In this document: positions 22,725-33,682 of the stretch, in pieces | Position numbering within the stretch: the first letter of the stretch is position 1 | Layout: each line of letters opens with the position of its first letter | From: Phallusia mammillata | Lineage: Eukaryota > Chordata > Ascidiacea > Phlebobranchia > Ascidiidae | Reading direction: 5' to 3' | NCBI GenBank assembly: GCA_003260075.1 | Contig: QLIY01000008.1 | Span: 325,426-389,425, forward strand | Length of the DNA stretch: 64,000 nt | Notes under the pieces: generated by a model | Told to the model about the DNA's origin: nothing | Database searches by the model: none | Seen by the model: the letters and a program-made list of their open reading frames with translations, nothing else | Position numbers and translations under genes: made by a program

Positions 22725-25700
22725 GTAAGTGTTATGTTTTTTTGTGAGACTCTGTTACACCTGTTCAGATTGTGTACTATACAAAGCTGTTTTAGCATGT
22801 AACTTATTGATGTTGTAGCGAAAGAAACGTTTGACACAACAAGCTAAATTTTGGTACATATGCACTATGCAGCCTCTAGTTTGGGCGTTATAAATATTAG
22901 GAATTTTTTAATGTTAATGACATGGAAACGACCAGTCATTGCGAACAGAAATGTTGCGTTTCAAATTAAGAATTTCAGCGGTATATGCGTTGCTATACTA
23001 GCTGTGAACAGAATAGAGTTATTAAATTCAGAAACCTTGAACGTGTTGCCAGTGTAGCATGGCTAGAACCTTTCATAATAACACTCCAAAATATACTGAT
23101 TTATCGGTCTGTTGTACTTGAAAAGATTACAGGTTAAACCGTATCGCTACGAAAGGCCAAGTTGACAAATAGAAGTTGTAGGGACTGAAATACGGCATGT
23201 TGTTTCTCTGTCTAGGTTAGGCAAACTTGACCAAGCTGCGCCCCCCCCCCAAAATATACTGATTTATCGGTCTGTTGTACTTGAAAAGATTACAGGTTCA
23301 ACCGTATCGCAACGAACGGCCAAGTTCACAAATAGAAGTTGTAGGGACTGAAATACGGCCTGTTGGTTCTCTGTCTAGGTTAGGCAAACTTGACCAAGCT
23401 GCCGACCGGTGAAGTCCAAACGTATTTTACGAACCTACTTTTAGTTAAGTTACAAATTTTTCGGTAGATAAACAAATTTTTTTTTAAAAGTTTTATGTCA
23501 TTACTCTGATGAAGGTATCTCGTATGGAACATCGAAACGTCGGCATATTTTAATAAAAACTGCTGCAAGAGCTACAAATTTGTTGATATTTTATTTGTTA
23601 TTAGTCATTATGACAATGGCCATGAATAGTTACTTAATGCTGCTTCTGCATATCCTTAAACATACTTAAATAGTTTCAGCGTACCAAGTATACCGTTAAA
23701 GAAAATTTGATTTGTTGTTGTGGCACAAATTTAAAAAATCACTGCCTCCAATGTTGGATTATAATATAAACCAGCTGACCCTTGTTTAGGGTGCTTGCGG
23801 TTGGTTGGCAATTCGCCAAAATAAGATGCTTCTGAAAAAAGGATGTTCGCTTGTTTCACAACAAGCAAGCATATATGATTGAGTTTCACCCTGTTTGCAG
23901 TGGTGGGATTCAGCCGGTTCGCACCGGTTCTATAGATAGACCCGTCTCACGAAATTTTATGAGATCGGCGAACCGGTTAGCATTACTGGTTGCTGTCAAT
24001 GGACGTTTTGTAACAGAACCGGCTGAAAAATACGACTTTTGTGATAGAACAAAAAAAAATTTCCCACCATTGGTTGTTTGTATATAATGTTAAAATGCAT
24101 GTTTGTTATAAGTTGCCAGTGAGACAAGACTACAAGTTCAACACTAAACGCACGCGAGCTGTCGATATGTTTTCCATGAAATATATCAAACAACACGAAA
24201 CGGTGGGCTGAAGTTTTAACGCTTTTGTTGTGAAGGATTTTTTTATTTCCAAACAATATTGTAGTGCAGAGATGGCGAACCACTGACCCGCGGGTCACGC
24301 AGTGACCCACCATGTGAATTCCAGTGACTTGTAGTTTTTAAAAATGTATGCAGATTACTATAGGTAAGGTGACCAGATTTCCAAGATTAAAAAGCAACAC
24401 AACAATTAACTTTAAGCCCTTTGCCAGATTGCCTATTGCAGTAGTTCTCAAACCGACGCCCTGGTGCGTCGTTTCAATTTTCCAACGGCGTCGTAGAATA
24501 GTTCCGTTTCGTGGCTTTTTGTTGTTGTATCAATAAACACAACTNAATTTTTCGGTAGATAAACAAATTTTGTTTTATGTCATTATACCCTAATGAAGGT
24601 GTCTCGTATTGGACATCGCAACGTTGGCATATAAGTAAAAAGTGCTGGAAGAGCTAAAAATTTGTGGGTGGTACTAAATACCGCATGTTACCGCGTGGTA
24701 TTCCGCTTAGAATATCGCATGCGTGTGTGAAATGTGAAAATAAGCCCCCAGAGTTGCAAGCGGGCCCAAAATCTGAGCCCGAACCCGGCCCGAACTCNTT
24801 TCTGATTAACTTTTTTTGCTGGCGCGTCGCAAGTCCAGAAAAACTTTTCAAAGGCGTCGCAACAAAAAAAGTTTGAGAACCACTGGCTTATTCTCTTAAA
24901 ATACAGAGTGAGCCAATTGTGAGGCAACAGATATGTTTATTCAAACGTACAACTTGAAACTATTTGTTGTAACTGTGTTGACGCTGTTCGGTTCCACATA
25001 TTCATGCGAATTAATGTTTTCGCACATGAATTTCATAACATCGAGTGCCCGGAATGGTCTCAGCTCAGATATGACTGCTGCGTGTATTAAACTGAAAACT
25101 ATCTGGGATTGCAAAACTTGCTGAGAAGATGCAGCAACAAGCCTCTCATTGACATTGACATATAATAAAATATGTGACCCACTTTGTTTTCTTTCCGAAT
25201 TTTGATCTCATGTTTGACCCATTCAACTAAAAAGGTTCGCCATCCCTGTTGTAGTGACTGTATCATAAGCCCAGGTGGTGGTGTTTAATCGGGCGTAAAG
25301 GTGCACTTTAGGGCTTGAATTAGACATGCTCTCGGGGTAAAAAAGGCAGACAAAAAGTTCGCAGGATCAGTGGTTTACAAAAATTGTTTATCTTCAAAAG
25401 CCGCAAAATTTGCTTAGCTGATTTAAAATCCTCAGTAGGCTTGCTGTGAAAAATTATTGGTTTAATCTTGTTAAAGTTTTCTATTTGAACATACAATTTC
25501 GTTAACACAGATACCTTGCAGCAACCATGCTTCCTGACGGCGCAGTCGTTGGAGTTGTGCTAGGTTGTGTTTTTGTCACTAACGCAATTTCAGTTGCTGT
25601 GACGTGGTTCCTGGCGAAACGTCACTACCTGAAAAAGCAGACGCCAACCGAGGAACGGGTCTACGACCTGCCACCTGATTCAGTTTATCCACTACAACAA

Positions 25701-26894
25701 GCCCAAACGACAACCGCTACAAATGACCATCCCCGCATGTTGCCAATAGCAACGGGTCCGAGGTCACATGCGTCCAATGGTCGTCCGTCACCAGAACACG
25801 ACGAATCGCGCGGTTTTCAGAATCACATGTTCTATGACGACACAACAAACACCCCTCAACCCAAAAAGCGTACCACGTCACAAAGCAATGACGTCAGCAT
25901 CAGACCTGTGGTCACACAAGGCAACTCGATTACGTCACCATCTCCAAGCATTGTCGCTACCAGCAAGGTTAATATGTTGTATTTTTTTCTGAGTCTCATT
26001 TGATACATTTTTCTTCTTTGCTTGTCCAGCAAAGTAATATCATTCTTGTAAGGTATGTTACATGATTTGTATGTGCGAAAATATGTTCTTTTGAAACTGG
26101 TTTGGCTGTCGCATTTACAATTTGGTTTTGTCTGAAGAATAGTGCACCATTTGGTTTATGGGGAAAAATCAGAACAATTTATCCTTGTTCTTATTAGATT
26201 CAGTCTAAATAAGTAAGCTGCAGACAGTGCACACAGTTTTAACCAGTGCTGTCTGATCTGTACAGCTATAGTGACAAGACAGTAGTATAGGCAGGCTACG
26301 GTCCTCTGTTTGGAATAATGACTGAAAGTCATGTAGCCATATCAAGTGGTATTTAATAAGCAGTACCAAAATTGTATTCACTAAAATTTTGGAAACTCTC
26401 ATGAACCGCTCAAGCTTCTGACTTGTGGTTAAAACGGCATTAGTTTGCAAAAAAGTTTGTTTCATCTTTGTTTTGCATTTCTACAGATCAATCTTGCTCC
26501 CGTGCAAAAACCTCCAAGGAAATGGTCTCGTTCGGTGGAAGATTTGACTAAACTCCCACAACAGGGTAAAGACGTTGAAGAGGAAGACCCTTACATCACT
26601 TACCAGACAGAGGACAGACACCGGGAGCGTGCGATGTCCTTGGGACAGGACTTGGAGAGACAACATATGCAGACTGTGTCACAAGCTATAAAAGAGAGAT
26701 CGAGGCCGCCTGTGGAAGCTATAAGCGACAGTGACAGTGATTACGAACACTTGGTGGACGAACACCCAAAAATAGAGATTAAGGAAGATGTGATGCCACA
26801 TAATCATGGATCTCCTCAAACTGGGAGTTATGTAGCGGCTCAAAAACCACAAATTCTTCCGAAACCTAAAAGGATGCAGGAAAACAGAATATGA
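22627..26894 (+). CDS. Unrecognised single-pass membrane protein with tyrosine-rich tail (copy 1)
   Basis: The well-supported part is two exons, 25,527-25,967 and 26,487-26,894 (AGCAAG|GT donor, TTTCTACAG acceptor). They encode 282 residues from the ATG at 25,527. Residues about 6-29 form one hydrophobic helix (AVVGVVLGCVFVTNAISVAV) followed by basic AKRHYLKK, so the long C-terminal part is predicted cytoplasmic. The tail is hydrophilic. It has tyrosines in signalling-like contexts (VYDLP, SVYPL, DPYITY) and an ITIM-like SDYEHL at about residue 233, plus proline-rich pieces (KPPRKW, RPPVE). A possible first exon at 22,627-22,724 (33 codons, GTAAGT donor) joins in frame if the acceptor AACACAG just before ATACCTTGCAG is used. 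That would add a short extracellular segment with one NNS glycosylation site but no signal peptide. I do not recognise the family. An almost identical copy is at 31,622-32,989. Confidence 0.6.
23455..23581 (+). repeat. Interspersed repeat with GAAACGTCGG motif (two copies)
   Basis: A 127-base stretch containing TGATGAAGGTATCTCGTATG and GAACATCGAAACGTCGGC recurs with about 85-90 percent identity at 24,546-24,664. The layout recalls conserved segments found near the ends of some retroelements, notably Penelope-like elements, but the copies are too short to classify. Confidence 0.4.
23898..24072 (+). mobile_element. hAT MITE family A
   Basis: Begins CAGTGGTGGGATTCAGCC and ends CCCACCATTG. Flanks CCTGTTTG and GTTGTTTG agree at 6 of 8 positions, compatible with a decayed target duplication. 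Same family as 503-681. Confidence 0.75.
24439..24885 (+). mobile_element. hAT MITE family D, split by a foreign insert between two n
   Basis: Left end CAGTAGTTCTCAAAC and right end GTTTGAGAACCACTG, with a GCGTCGC-rich interior as in the copies at 29,140, 30,524 and 36,530. Flanks GCCTATTG and GCTTATTC agree at 6 of 8 bases. Other copies are about 215-235 bases; this one is 447 because 24,546-24,797, bounded by single n at 24,545 and 24,798, carries unrelated repeat sequence. The insert is probably a misplaced contig. Confidence 0.7.
24933..25124 (+). pseudogene. hAT transposase C-terminal dimerisation fragment
   Basis: A 63-codon frame encodes TLFGSTYSCELMFSHMNFI followed by SSARNGLSSDMTAACIKLKT. 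This pattern is typical of the hAT C-terminal dimerisation region of ZBED/SCAND3-like transposases (FGSTY.CE..FS.M…R..L….…..C.KLKT). The catalytic N-terminal and central parts are missing, so the element cannot encode a working enzyme. The frame ends at a stop just after the conserved block, as in intact transposases. Confidence 0.8.
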
Positions 26895-27590
26895 GGCCTC
26901 TTGCACTTGCAAATGTAAATGATTTTGCAAACCAAGCTGTTACGTTTTACTGTTCGGTTTTTGCAACGTAAAGGTTATGAGTTAAAAGTCGGTTCAGTCT
27001 TAAGAGGTGGTTCTTAATCTCCTGGGATAGTTAGCCCCAAAGACGTTTAAAAATGACGAAGTTTTACAGATTTTTGTGGGGTACTTAATTGGTACTGAAA
27101 TTATCATTTTTTTACATTTCATGACGTCATACTCATGTGATGTCAAACTTGTGGGATTTTTTATCTATTTGCATATTTTTTAATTGTTAAGGGTAAAAAC
27201 CACTAGTCTAAAGGTTTTTTAGCTGATTGTTACTATGCAAGCCAGTTTTCAGCATAACAAGTTCGAACATAAAACAGTCGGTGCTGGGGAAAGACTGACT
27301 CTTGTAGTTTCGGCCCATCCCATATTACACACTGTTGACTTTGTGTTGAATTATTACTCGACATGCGACAAATGCATTCAATAGTTTTGTGGTTAAAAAA
27401 TCCCACTGGAAACTTATAAGGATAATCCCTATTCGCCACCATTCGGGTTAAACAAGCCGGAAATGTTTGTCTTGTGGATTTGCATTTACTTGATGTGACT
27501 TGAAAATCAAGTCTTGGTTAAAATATTGTAAAAGCCTTGCTCATGGAGGCATTGGGGGTATTTGCCGCTCGGTTCCGCTGTTTGGCTCAC
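25251..27590. repeat. Segment repeated at 31,345-33,683 (membrane-protein locus)
   Basis: From 25,251 onward the sequence is repeated at an offset of 6,095 bases starting immediately after a poly-G join (31,334-31,344). Over the two exons and intron the copies differ by very few bases (one gives His versus Pro in the tail). Towards 33,270-33,683 the second copy becomes clearly divergent, as if it had switched to another allele. A third, partial and divergent copy of the 5' part lies at 30,740-31,333. Confidence 0.8.
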
Positions 27591-29139
27591 GTACAGCGAG
27601 CGACACGGAATTTTTCGTTCCGCGTGACTTGACATCATCATGTGACGACCTACGTCACAGCAGGTGTTTTTTGGGAGCTATATTTGATGCTCAAGTCCCA
27701 AAGAAAATCTTAACAGGTTTTTTGTCACCTTGTTGTGCTTTGTACTTTTGACAGCTTCTGGTCGCAAAATAATAAGATTCAAGGGTAACTGGTATCTTTA
27801 GGGAAATGTTGCAGTACGTTACTGTTTTATATGCACTTATTCTTTTACTATATTTGTTATTTTGCTCACAATGTTCCAATGTTGACCAATTCCAGGTATT
27901 TTTCGTTATATTTACTTGAATTATAGAGTAACAAAAGCCATATAATTTCATGTGTGCTATTTTAACTTTATTTGTTTTCTATACCTACGTCTTCCAAGTT
28001 TAAGAAATATGCATTTTTCACGTTTTGTGAATTGGTTTACTAACTTTGACTTCAAATACACACTTCCGCCTGCTACATGATATATATTTTGACAAAATAC
28101 AAAAACTGCAAGAAAACAAAGCAAAAACGCATTGAAGAACGCTTCACAGCGCAAATAGGTTTGTTGTGCATCAACAACAATGGTGGCATTCGGTTTTATC
28201 TGTGACGTCACATAGGGTATTGAATTGTATTGTGCATTTTGATTGTATTCGTTTGTTGTCAACTGTTCTAGTTTTTTGCAACTGCACTTGGTCTTCAAAA
28301 ATAAAAGAAAAACACCGCATGTGAAGAATTGAAAAACAGCGAAATAGATTAAGTGNGCCAAACACCCACAAAAAGCATTGAACTTTAAAGTTTCATTCAT
28401 ACTCAATACTTTTAGGAACCCTTTGACCTGATGCCAAATAACCACCTCGCCTGACTGGCCGGAAACAATTTTGACCACGTGATCATAGTAACACATGTAC
28501 AGCGGCGGTTTCAATCGCAACAATAATCGACAGTCATAAGTGACGGACAATAGAGGTAAACAACGGCACCGCGGACAAAAGCGAAGGGACATTTGGGAGG
28601 CGACGGGACCGTGGGAGACCTTATGGAGTCCAAAATCACCGTGTCCTTGCGTTTCCTTGTCGTTGGTGGTTAATTGCTGGCTGGAAAAGGGCAGCACTGA
28701 TGACAAGATAAGCGAAACGCCGGCGCGTCTCATCTGCTGCATTGTGACATCACCGTGACGACAAAATAGTGCGACTGTTGCGTCACAAATATGTCAGTGT
28801 TGCAAAGGGCGGATTAGTGGCTCATCATAGCGCCATAAATGTGTCTATTACTGCTTTAAAATCGGGCGGAGGGTTTTTTATGTTTATGGCTTTATAATTA
28901 GCTGGTGTTGGTTTTTGCTTTTTATGATCTACTAAATACAGAAAATTATCCCAATTATGCTTCCATTTACTGTAACCACGAAACTTGTGATTATGCGCAG
29001 TCAGACTTTGCCAAATACTTTTCACACTAAAGGAATACAAACGGAAACAAACAAAAAACTGAATGGTTTAAAATCCTATGAGTAAAGTATTAAAATTCGG
29101 GTGTAGAAAATTTAAGAATAAATAATATTTTCTGTAGGG
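26895..29139. other. Downstream region without a supported gene
   Basis: It follows the membrane-protein gene. It contains two short CRE-like TGACGTCA sites (near 27,122 and 28,202), a GATGACAAG…GAAACGCC repeat remnant near 28,698 and a single n at 28,356. One minus-strand frame at 27,957-28,355 is described separately. No other coding signal was found. Confidence 0.5.
27957..28355 (-). CDS. Uncertain open frame with two hydrophobic segments
   Basis: Read on the minus strand from the n at 28,356, this frame stays open for more than 130 codons. It encodes two strongly hydrophobic stretches (YFAVFQFFTCGVFLLFL and FFNAFLLCFLAVFVFC) separated by a polar loop with PYVTSQIKPNATIVV. The same frame recurs in the copies at 34,957-35,511. 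Allelic differences there are mixed, and the C-terminal end is not conserved between alleles. No start, splice context or homology supports it strongly; T-rich non-coding sequence can mimic membrane segments. Confidence 0.2.
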   Translation of the reverse strand, partial: HLIYFAVFQFFTCGVFLLFLKTKCSCKKLEQLTTNEYNQNAQYNSIPYVTSQIKPNATIVVDAQQTYLRCEAFFNAFLLCFLAVFVFCQNIYHVAGGSVYLKSKLVNQFTKREKCIFLKLGRRRYRKQIKLK

Positions 29140-29371
29140 CAGTAGTTCTCAAACTGTGCGTCGCGACGCCCTGGTGCGTCGTTTGAATTTTCCAAGGGCG
29201 TCGCAGAATATTCGTTTCGTGGCTTTTTGTTGTTGTGTCAATAAACACAACTTATAATAAGTTTCCTCTTATAATAATAAGTTTCCTCATTAACTTTTTA
29301 TTGATGGTGCGTCGCAAGTCCAAAAAACTTTTCCAGAGGCGTCGCAACAAAAAACAGTTTGAGAACCACTG
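29140..29371 (+). mobile_element. hAT MITE family D
   Basis: A 232-base element with CAGTAGTTCTCAAACTG at the left and CAGTTTGAGAACCACTG at the right, and paired GGCGTCGC motifs inside. The right flank GGCTACAG matches the target duplication of its allelic counterpart at 36,530 (GGCTACAA), but the left flank does not, so a junction or deletion lies just to the left. The sequence after it (29,380-29,690) equals 36,768-37,088. Confidence 0.8.
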
Positions 29372-29814
29372 GGCTACAGCCTACAACAATACAATAGTGT
29401 TAAGGTTTTTGGCTAAACTGTGTAAACAAGGCTACAATGTCCATTAAATGTTTGTTTTTAGTGCACCATTTGAAAAAAAACTGAAAAAACAACATGTGAT
29501 AGCAATAACAAATGTCTAAAAATCTACTACATTGATAACAATTGGGCACATTTTTGGCGGAAATTATTGATGACAGTTTTTTTTCTGTCACCAGATAGCG
29601 CCATCGAACGCGATCCGACAACCGCAACAAGGCCCATACAAAAGGTAAAGGTATCAACGAATACAACACTTGGTGAATGCTACCATAGTGATTGGNTTTA
29701 ATTCCAAACCCTCACCCAACCCAAATAGCTCTAACCGTCAGCGCTTTCAAAAGTCCGCAAAATTATATTTTTCGTAAAAGCATCTTCAAGTCCTTTACAA
29801 CTTCCTGCCCTGTA

Positions 29815-29893
29815 ATAACATGCGGTCACATGCGGTATACCATGGGGTCACATGCGGTAACATACGGTATCATGCGGTATTTAGTACCACCGA
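29815..29893 (+). repeat. Short tandem ATGCGGT-type repeat
   Basis: Six or so units of (AC)ATGCGGTA/CATGCGGTCAC occur in tandem, ending ATGCGGTATTTAGTACCACC. The reverse complement of the end, with degenerate units, is at 24,664-24,722. It is probably the terminal part of an unclassified repeat. Confidence 0.5.
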
Positions 29894-30377
29894 AAATTTG
29901 TTGATATCTTATTTGTTATTAGTCATTATAACAATGGCCATGAACAGTTACTTAATGCTGCTTCTTCATATCCTTAAACATACTTAAATAGTTTCAGCGT
30001 ACCCAAGTGTACCGTTAAAGAAAATTTAATTTGTTGTTGTGGCACAAATTAAAAAAAACCCACTGCCTCCAATGTTGGATTATAACATAAACCAGATCAC
30101 CCTTATTTACGGTTGGTTGGCCATTTTTTTATTTACGCTTGGTTGGCCATTACTTACGGTTGGTTGGCCATTCGCCAAAATAAGATGCTTCTAAAAAAAA
30201 GAATGTCCGCTTGTTTCACAACAAGCAGGCACAATCGATTTTAGAAAGAGTTTCAGCTTACTAGTATAAAATGTTACATTTGCACGTTGTTAAAAGTTGT
30301 TTGTCAGACAAGGTTACAAGTTCCACACTAAATGTACCCGAGCCGTCGGTACGTTTTTTATGAAATACATCAATTAA

Positions 30378-30458
<81 letters not shown>

Positions 30459-30523
30459 TGGCGGACTAAAACATCAGTTTTTATCCTTTTGTTGTGAAGA
30501 AAAATTGTTGTATTCCCATACAG

Positions 30524-30738
30524 CAGTAGTTCTCAAACTGTGCGTCGCGACGCCCTGGTGCGTCGTTTCAATTTTCCAAAGGCGTCGCAGAACAATTCCG
30601 TTTCGTGGGTTTTTGTTGTTGTATCAATAAACACTACTTTAATAATAAGTTTCCTCATTAACTTTTAATTGCTGGTGCGTCGCAAGTCCAGAAAACTTTT
30701 CCAGAGGCGTCGCAACAAAAAAAGTTTGAGAACCACTG
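30524..30738 (+). mobile_element. hAT MITE family D
   Basis: CAGTAGTTCTCAAACTG at the left and GTTTGAGAACCACTG at the right, 215 bases. Flanks CCATACAG and ATATGCAG share 5 of 8 bases. The corresponding place in the other allele (about 24,250) has no such element, so this is also a candidate presence/absence insertion. Confidence 0.75.
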
Positions 30739-31256
30739 ATATGCAGTATTGAAGTGATTATATCATAATCCCCAGTTTGGCGGTGTTTAACCGGGCGTAA
30801 AGATACATTTTAGGGCTTGAATTGGTCATGCTGTCGTGGTAAAAAGGCAAACAAAAAGTTCGTAGGATCAGTGGTTTACAGAAATTTTTCATCTTCAAAA
30901 GCCACCAGAAGTTAAAAAGAGAGAGAAAAAGCTTCGAGAAATTTCGCTTCACTGATTCAAAATCCTCAAAAGGCTTGTTGTGAAAAAACGCGTGGTTTAA
31001 GCTTGTTTTTTTAATCAAACAAACATCTCTTTTAACACAAATACCTTGTAGCAATCATTTTATCGTCCATGTGTGTTACTGTATTATAGTTGTATTAAAA
31101 AGACTGTATTAAAAAGACCAACAGTGATAGTCAGTTTAAGCCATGCTGTTGATGGTATTGATCTATTACTAAAGTTGTCATTTTTATGATTTAACTTTGT
31201 GTACGGTTTCGCATTTAAACAGACAATTTCGTTAACACAGATACCTTGTAGCCATC

Positions 31257-31333
31257 ATGCTTCCTGACGGCGCAGTCGTTGGAGTAGTGCTAGGTTGTGT
31301 TTTTGTCACTAACGCAATTTCAGTTGCTGTGAC
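31257..31333 (+). pseudogene. Truncated third copy of the membrane-protein start
   Basis: Begins with the same ATG CTT CCT GAC codons and runs 25 codons before the poly-G join at 31,334. Its leader differs (GCCATC instead of GCAACC before the ATG), so it comes from the divergent allele, not from copy 1 or 2. Confidence 0.75.
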
Positions 31334-31621
31334 GGGGGGGGGGGTGTAGTGACTGTATCATAAGCCCAGGTGGTGGTGTTTAATCGGGCGTAAAGGTGCA
31401 CTTTAGGGCTTGAATTAGACATGCTCTCGGGGTAAAAAAGGCAGACAAAAAGTTCGCAGGATCAGTGGTTTACAAAAATTGTTTATCTTCAAAAGCCGCA
31501 AAATTTGCTTAGCTGATTTAAAATCCTCAGTAGGCTTGCTGTGAAAAATTATTGGTTTAATCTTGTTAAAGTTTTCTATTTGAACATACAATTTCGTTAA
31601 CACAGATACCTTGCAGCAACC

Positions 31622-32989
31622 ATGCTTCCTGACGGCGCAGTCGTTGGAGTTGTGCTAGGTTGTGTTTTTGTCACTAACGCAATTTCAGTTGCTGTGACGT
31701 GGTTCCTGGCGAAACGTCACTACCTGAAAAAGCAGACGCCAACCGAGGAACGGGTCTACGACCTGCCACCTGATTCAGTTTATCCACTACAACAAGCCCA
31801 AACGACAACCGCTACAAATGACCATCCCCGCATGTTGCCAATAGCAACGGGTCCGAGGTCACCTGCGTCCAATGGTCGTCCGTCACCAGAACACGACGAA
31901 TCGCGCGGTTTTCAGAATCACATGTTCTATGACGACACAACAAACACCCCTCAACCCAAAAAGCGTACCACGTCACAAAGCAATGACGTCAGCATCAGAC
32001 CTGTGGTCACACAAGGCAACTCGATTACGTCACCATCTCCAAGCATTGTCGCTACCAGCAAGGTTAATATGTTGTATTTTTTTCTGAGTCTCATTTGATA
32101 CATTTTTCTTCTTTGCTTGTCCAGCAAAGTAATATCATTCTTGTAAGGTATGTTACATGATTTGTATGTGCGAAAATATGTTCTTTTGAAACTGGTTTGG
32201 CTGTCGCATTTACAATTTGGTTTTGTCTGAAGAATAGTGCACCATTTGGTTTATGGGGAAAAATCAGAACAATTTATCCTTGTTCTTATTAGATTCAGTC
32301 TAAATAAGTAAGCTGCAGACAGTGCACACAGTTTTAACCAGTGCTGTCTGATCTGTACAGCTATAGTGACAAGACAGTAGTATAGGCAGGCTACGGTCCT
32401 CTGTTTGGAATAATGACTGAAAGTCATGTAGCCATATCAAGTGGTATTTAATAAGCAGTACCAAAATTGTATTCACTAAAATTTTGGAAACTCTCATGAA
32501 CCGCTCAAGCTTCTGACTTGTGGTTAAAACGGCATTAGTTTGCAAAAAAGTTTGTTTCATCTTTGTTTTGCATTTCTACAGATCAATCTTGCTCCCGTGC
32601 AAAAACCTCCAAGGAAATGGTCTCGTTCGGTGGAAGATTTGACTAAACTCCCACAACAGGGTAAAGACGTTGAAGAGGAAGACCCTTACATCACTTACCA
32701 GACAGAGGACAGACACCGGGAGCGTGCGATGTCCTTGGGACAGGACTTGGAGAGACAACATATGCAGACTGTGTCACAAGCTATAAAAGAGAGATCGAGG
32801 CCGCCTGTGGAAGCTATAAGCGACAGTGACAGTGATTACGAACACTTGGTGGACGAACACCCAAAAATAGAGATTAAGGAAGATGTGATGCCACATAATC
32901 ATGGATCTCCTCAAACTGGGAGTTATGTAGCGGCTCAAAAACCACAAATTCTTCCGAAACCTAAAAGGATGCAGGAAAACAGAATATGA
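31622..32989 (+). CDS. Unrecognised single-pass membrane protein (copy 2, probably the same gene)
   Basis: Exons 31,622-32,062 and 32,582-32,989 encode the same 282 residues as copy 1 apart from one seen change (His to Pro in the tail segment near GPRS). The intron is practically identical too. True paralogues this similar in introns would have to be extremely young. Because the copy begins straight after a poly-G assembly join, a repeated contig or allele is the simpler explanation. For protein features see copy 1 (22,627-26,894). Confidence 0.55.
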
Positions 32990-33682
32990 GGCCTCTTGCA
33001 CTTGCAAATGTAAATGATTTTGCAAACCAAGCTGTTACGTTTTACTGTTCGGTTTTTGCAACGTAAAGGTTATGAGTTAAAAGTCGGTTCAGTCTTAAGA
33101 GGTGGTTCTTAATCTCCTGGGATAGTTAGCCCCAAAGACGTTTAAAAATGACGAAGTTTTACAGATTTTTGTGGGGTACTTAATTGGTACTGAAATTATC
33201 ATTTTTTTACATTTCATGACGTCATACTCATGTGATGTCAAACTTGTGGGATTTTTTATCTATTTGCATATTTTGTAATTGTTAAGGTTGAAAACCACTA
33301 GTCTAAAGTTTTTTTAGCTGATATTTACTATGCAAACCAGTTTACAGCATAACAAGTTTCCACTTAAAAGAGTCGGTGCTATAGGCAAAGACTAACGCTT
33401 GTAGTTTCGGCCCATCCCATATTACACACTTTTGACTTTGTGTTGAATTATTACTTGACATGCGACAAATGTATTCAATAGTTTTGTGGTTAAAAATCCC
33501 ACTGGAAACTTATAATGATAAGCCCTTTTCGTCACAATTCGGGGGAAACAAGCCGGAAATGTTGGCTTTTGGATTTGCATTTACTTGATGTGACTTGAAA
33601 ACCATGTCTCGGTTCAATTATTGTAAAAGCCTTGCTCAAGGAGTCATGGGGGTATTTGCCGCTCGGTTCCGCTGTTTGGCTC

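Larger units (their letters stand above)
24267..25248 (+). mobile_element. hAT transposon relic, family C, with C-terminal transposase remnant
   Basis: An element of about 980 bases with terminal inverted repeats CAGAGATGGCGAACC and GGTTCGCCATCCCTG and a perfect 8-bp target duplication TTGTAGTG (24,259-24,266 and 25,249-25,256). Its right half encodes a transposase C-terminal fragment (24,933-25,124). A second, smaller hAT element is nested inside (24,439-24,885). The other allele of this locus, at 30.7 kb, lacks the insertion and has a single TTGAAGTG at 30,749-30,756. This makes it a recent, segregating insertion. Confidence 0.88.
29696..31333. repeat. Second allele of the 23.5-25.6 kb locus
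   Basis: After the n at 29,696, the sequence 29,885-31,333 follows 23,575-25,610 with roughly 85-90 percent identity, including the start of the membrane-protein exon at 31,257. It lacks the family-C hAT insertion but has its own family-D MITE at 30,524-30,738. It carries an 80-base poly-G run at 30,378-30,457 and ends at the poly-G join 31,334-31,344. Confidence 0.75.

Noticed and set aside
27957-28742. 261-codon frame on the minus strand
   Set aside because: It runs through an undetermined base at 28,356 where two contigs meet. The two halves belong to different sequences, so only the left part is mentioned, with low confidence.
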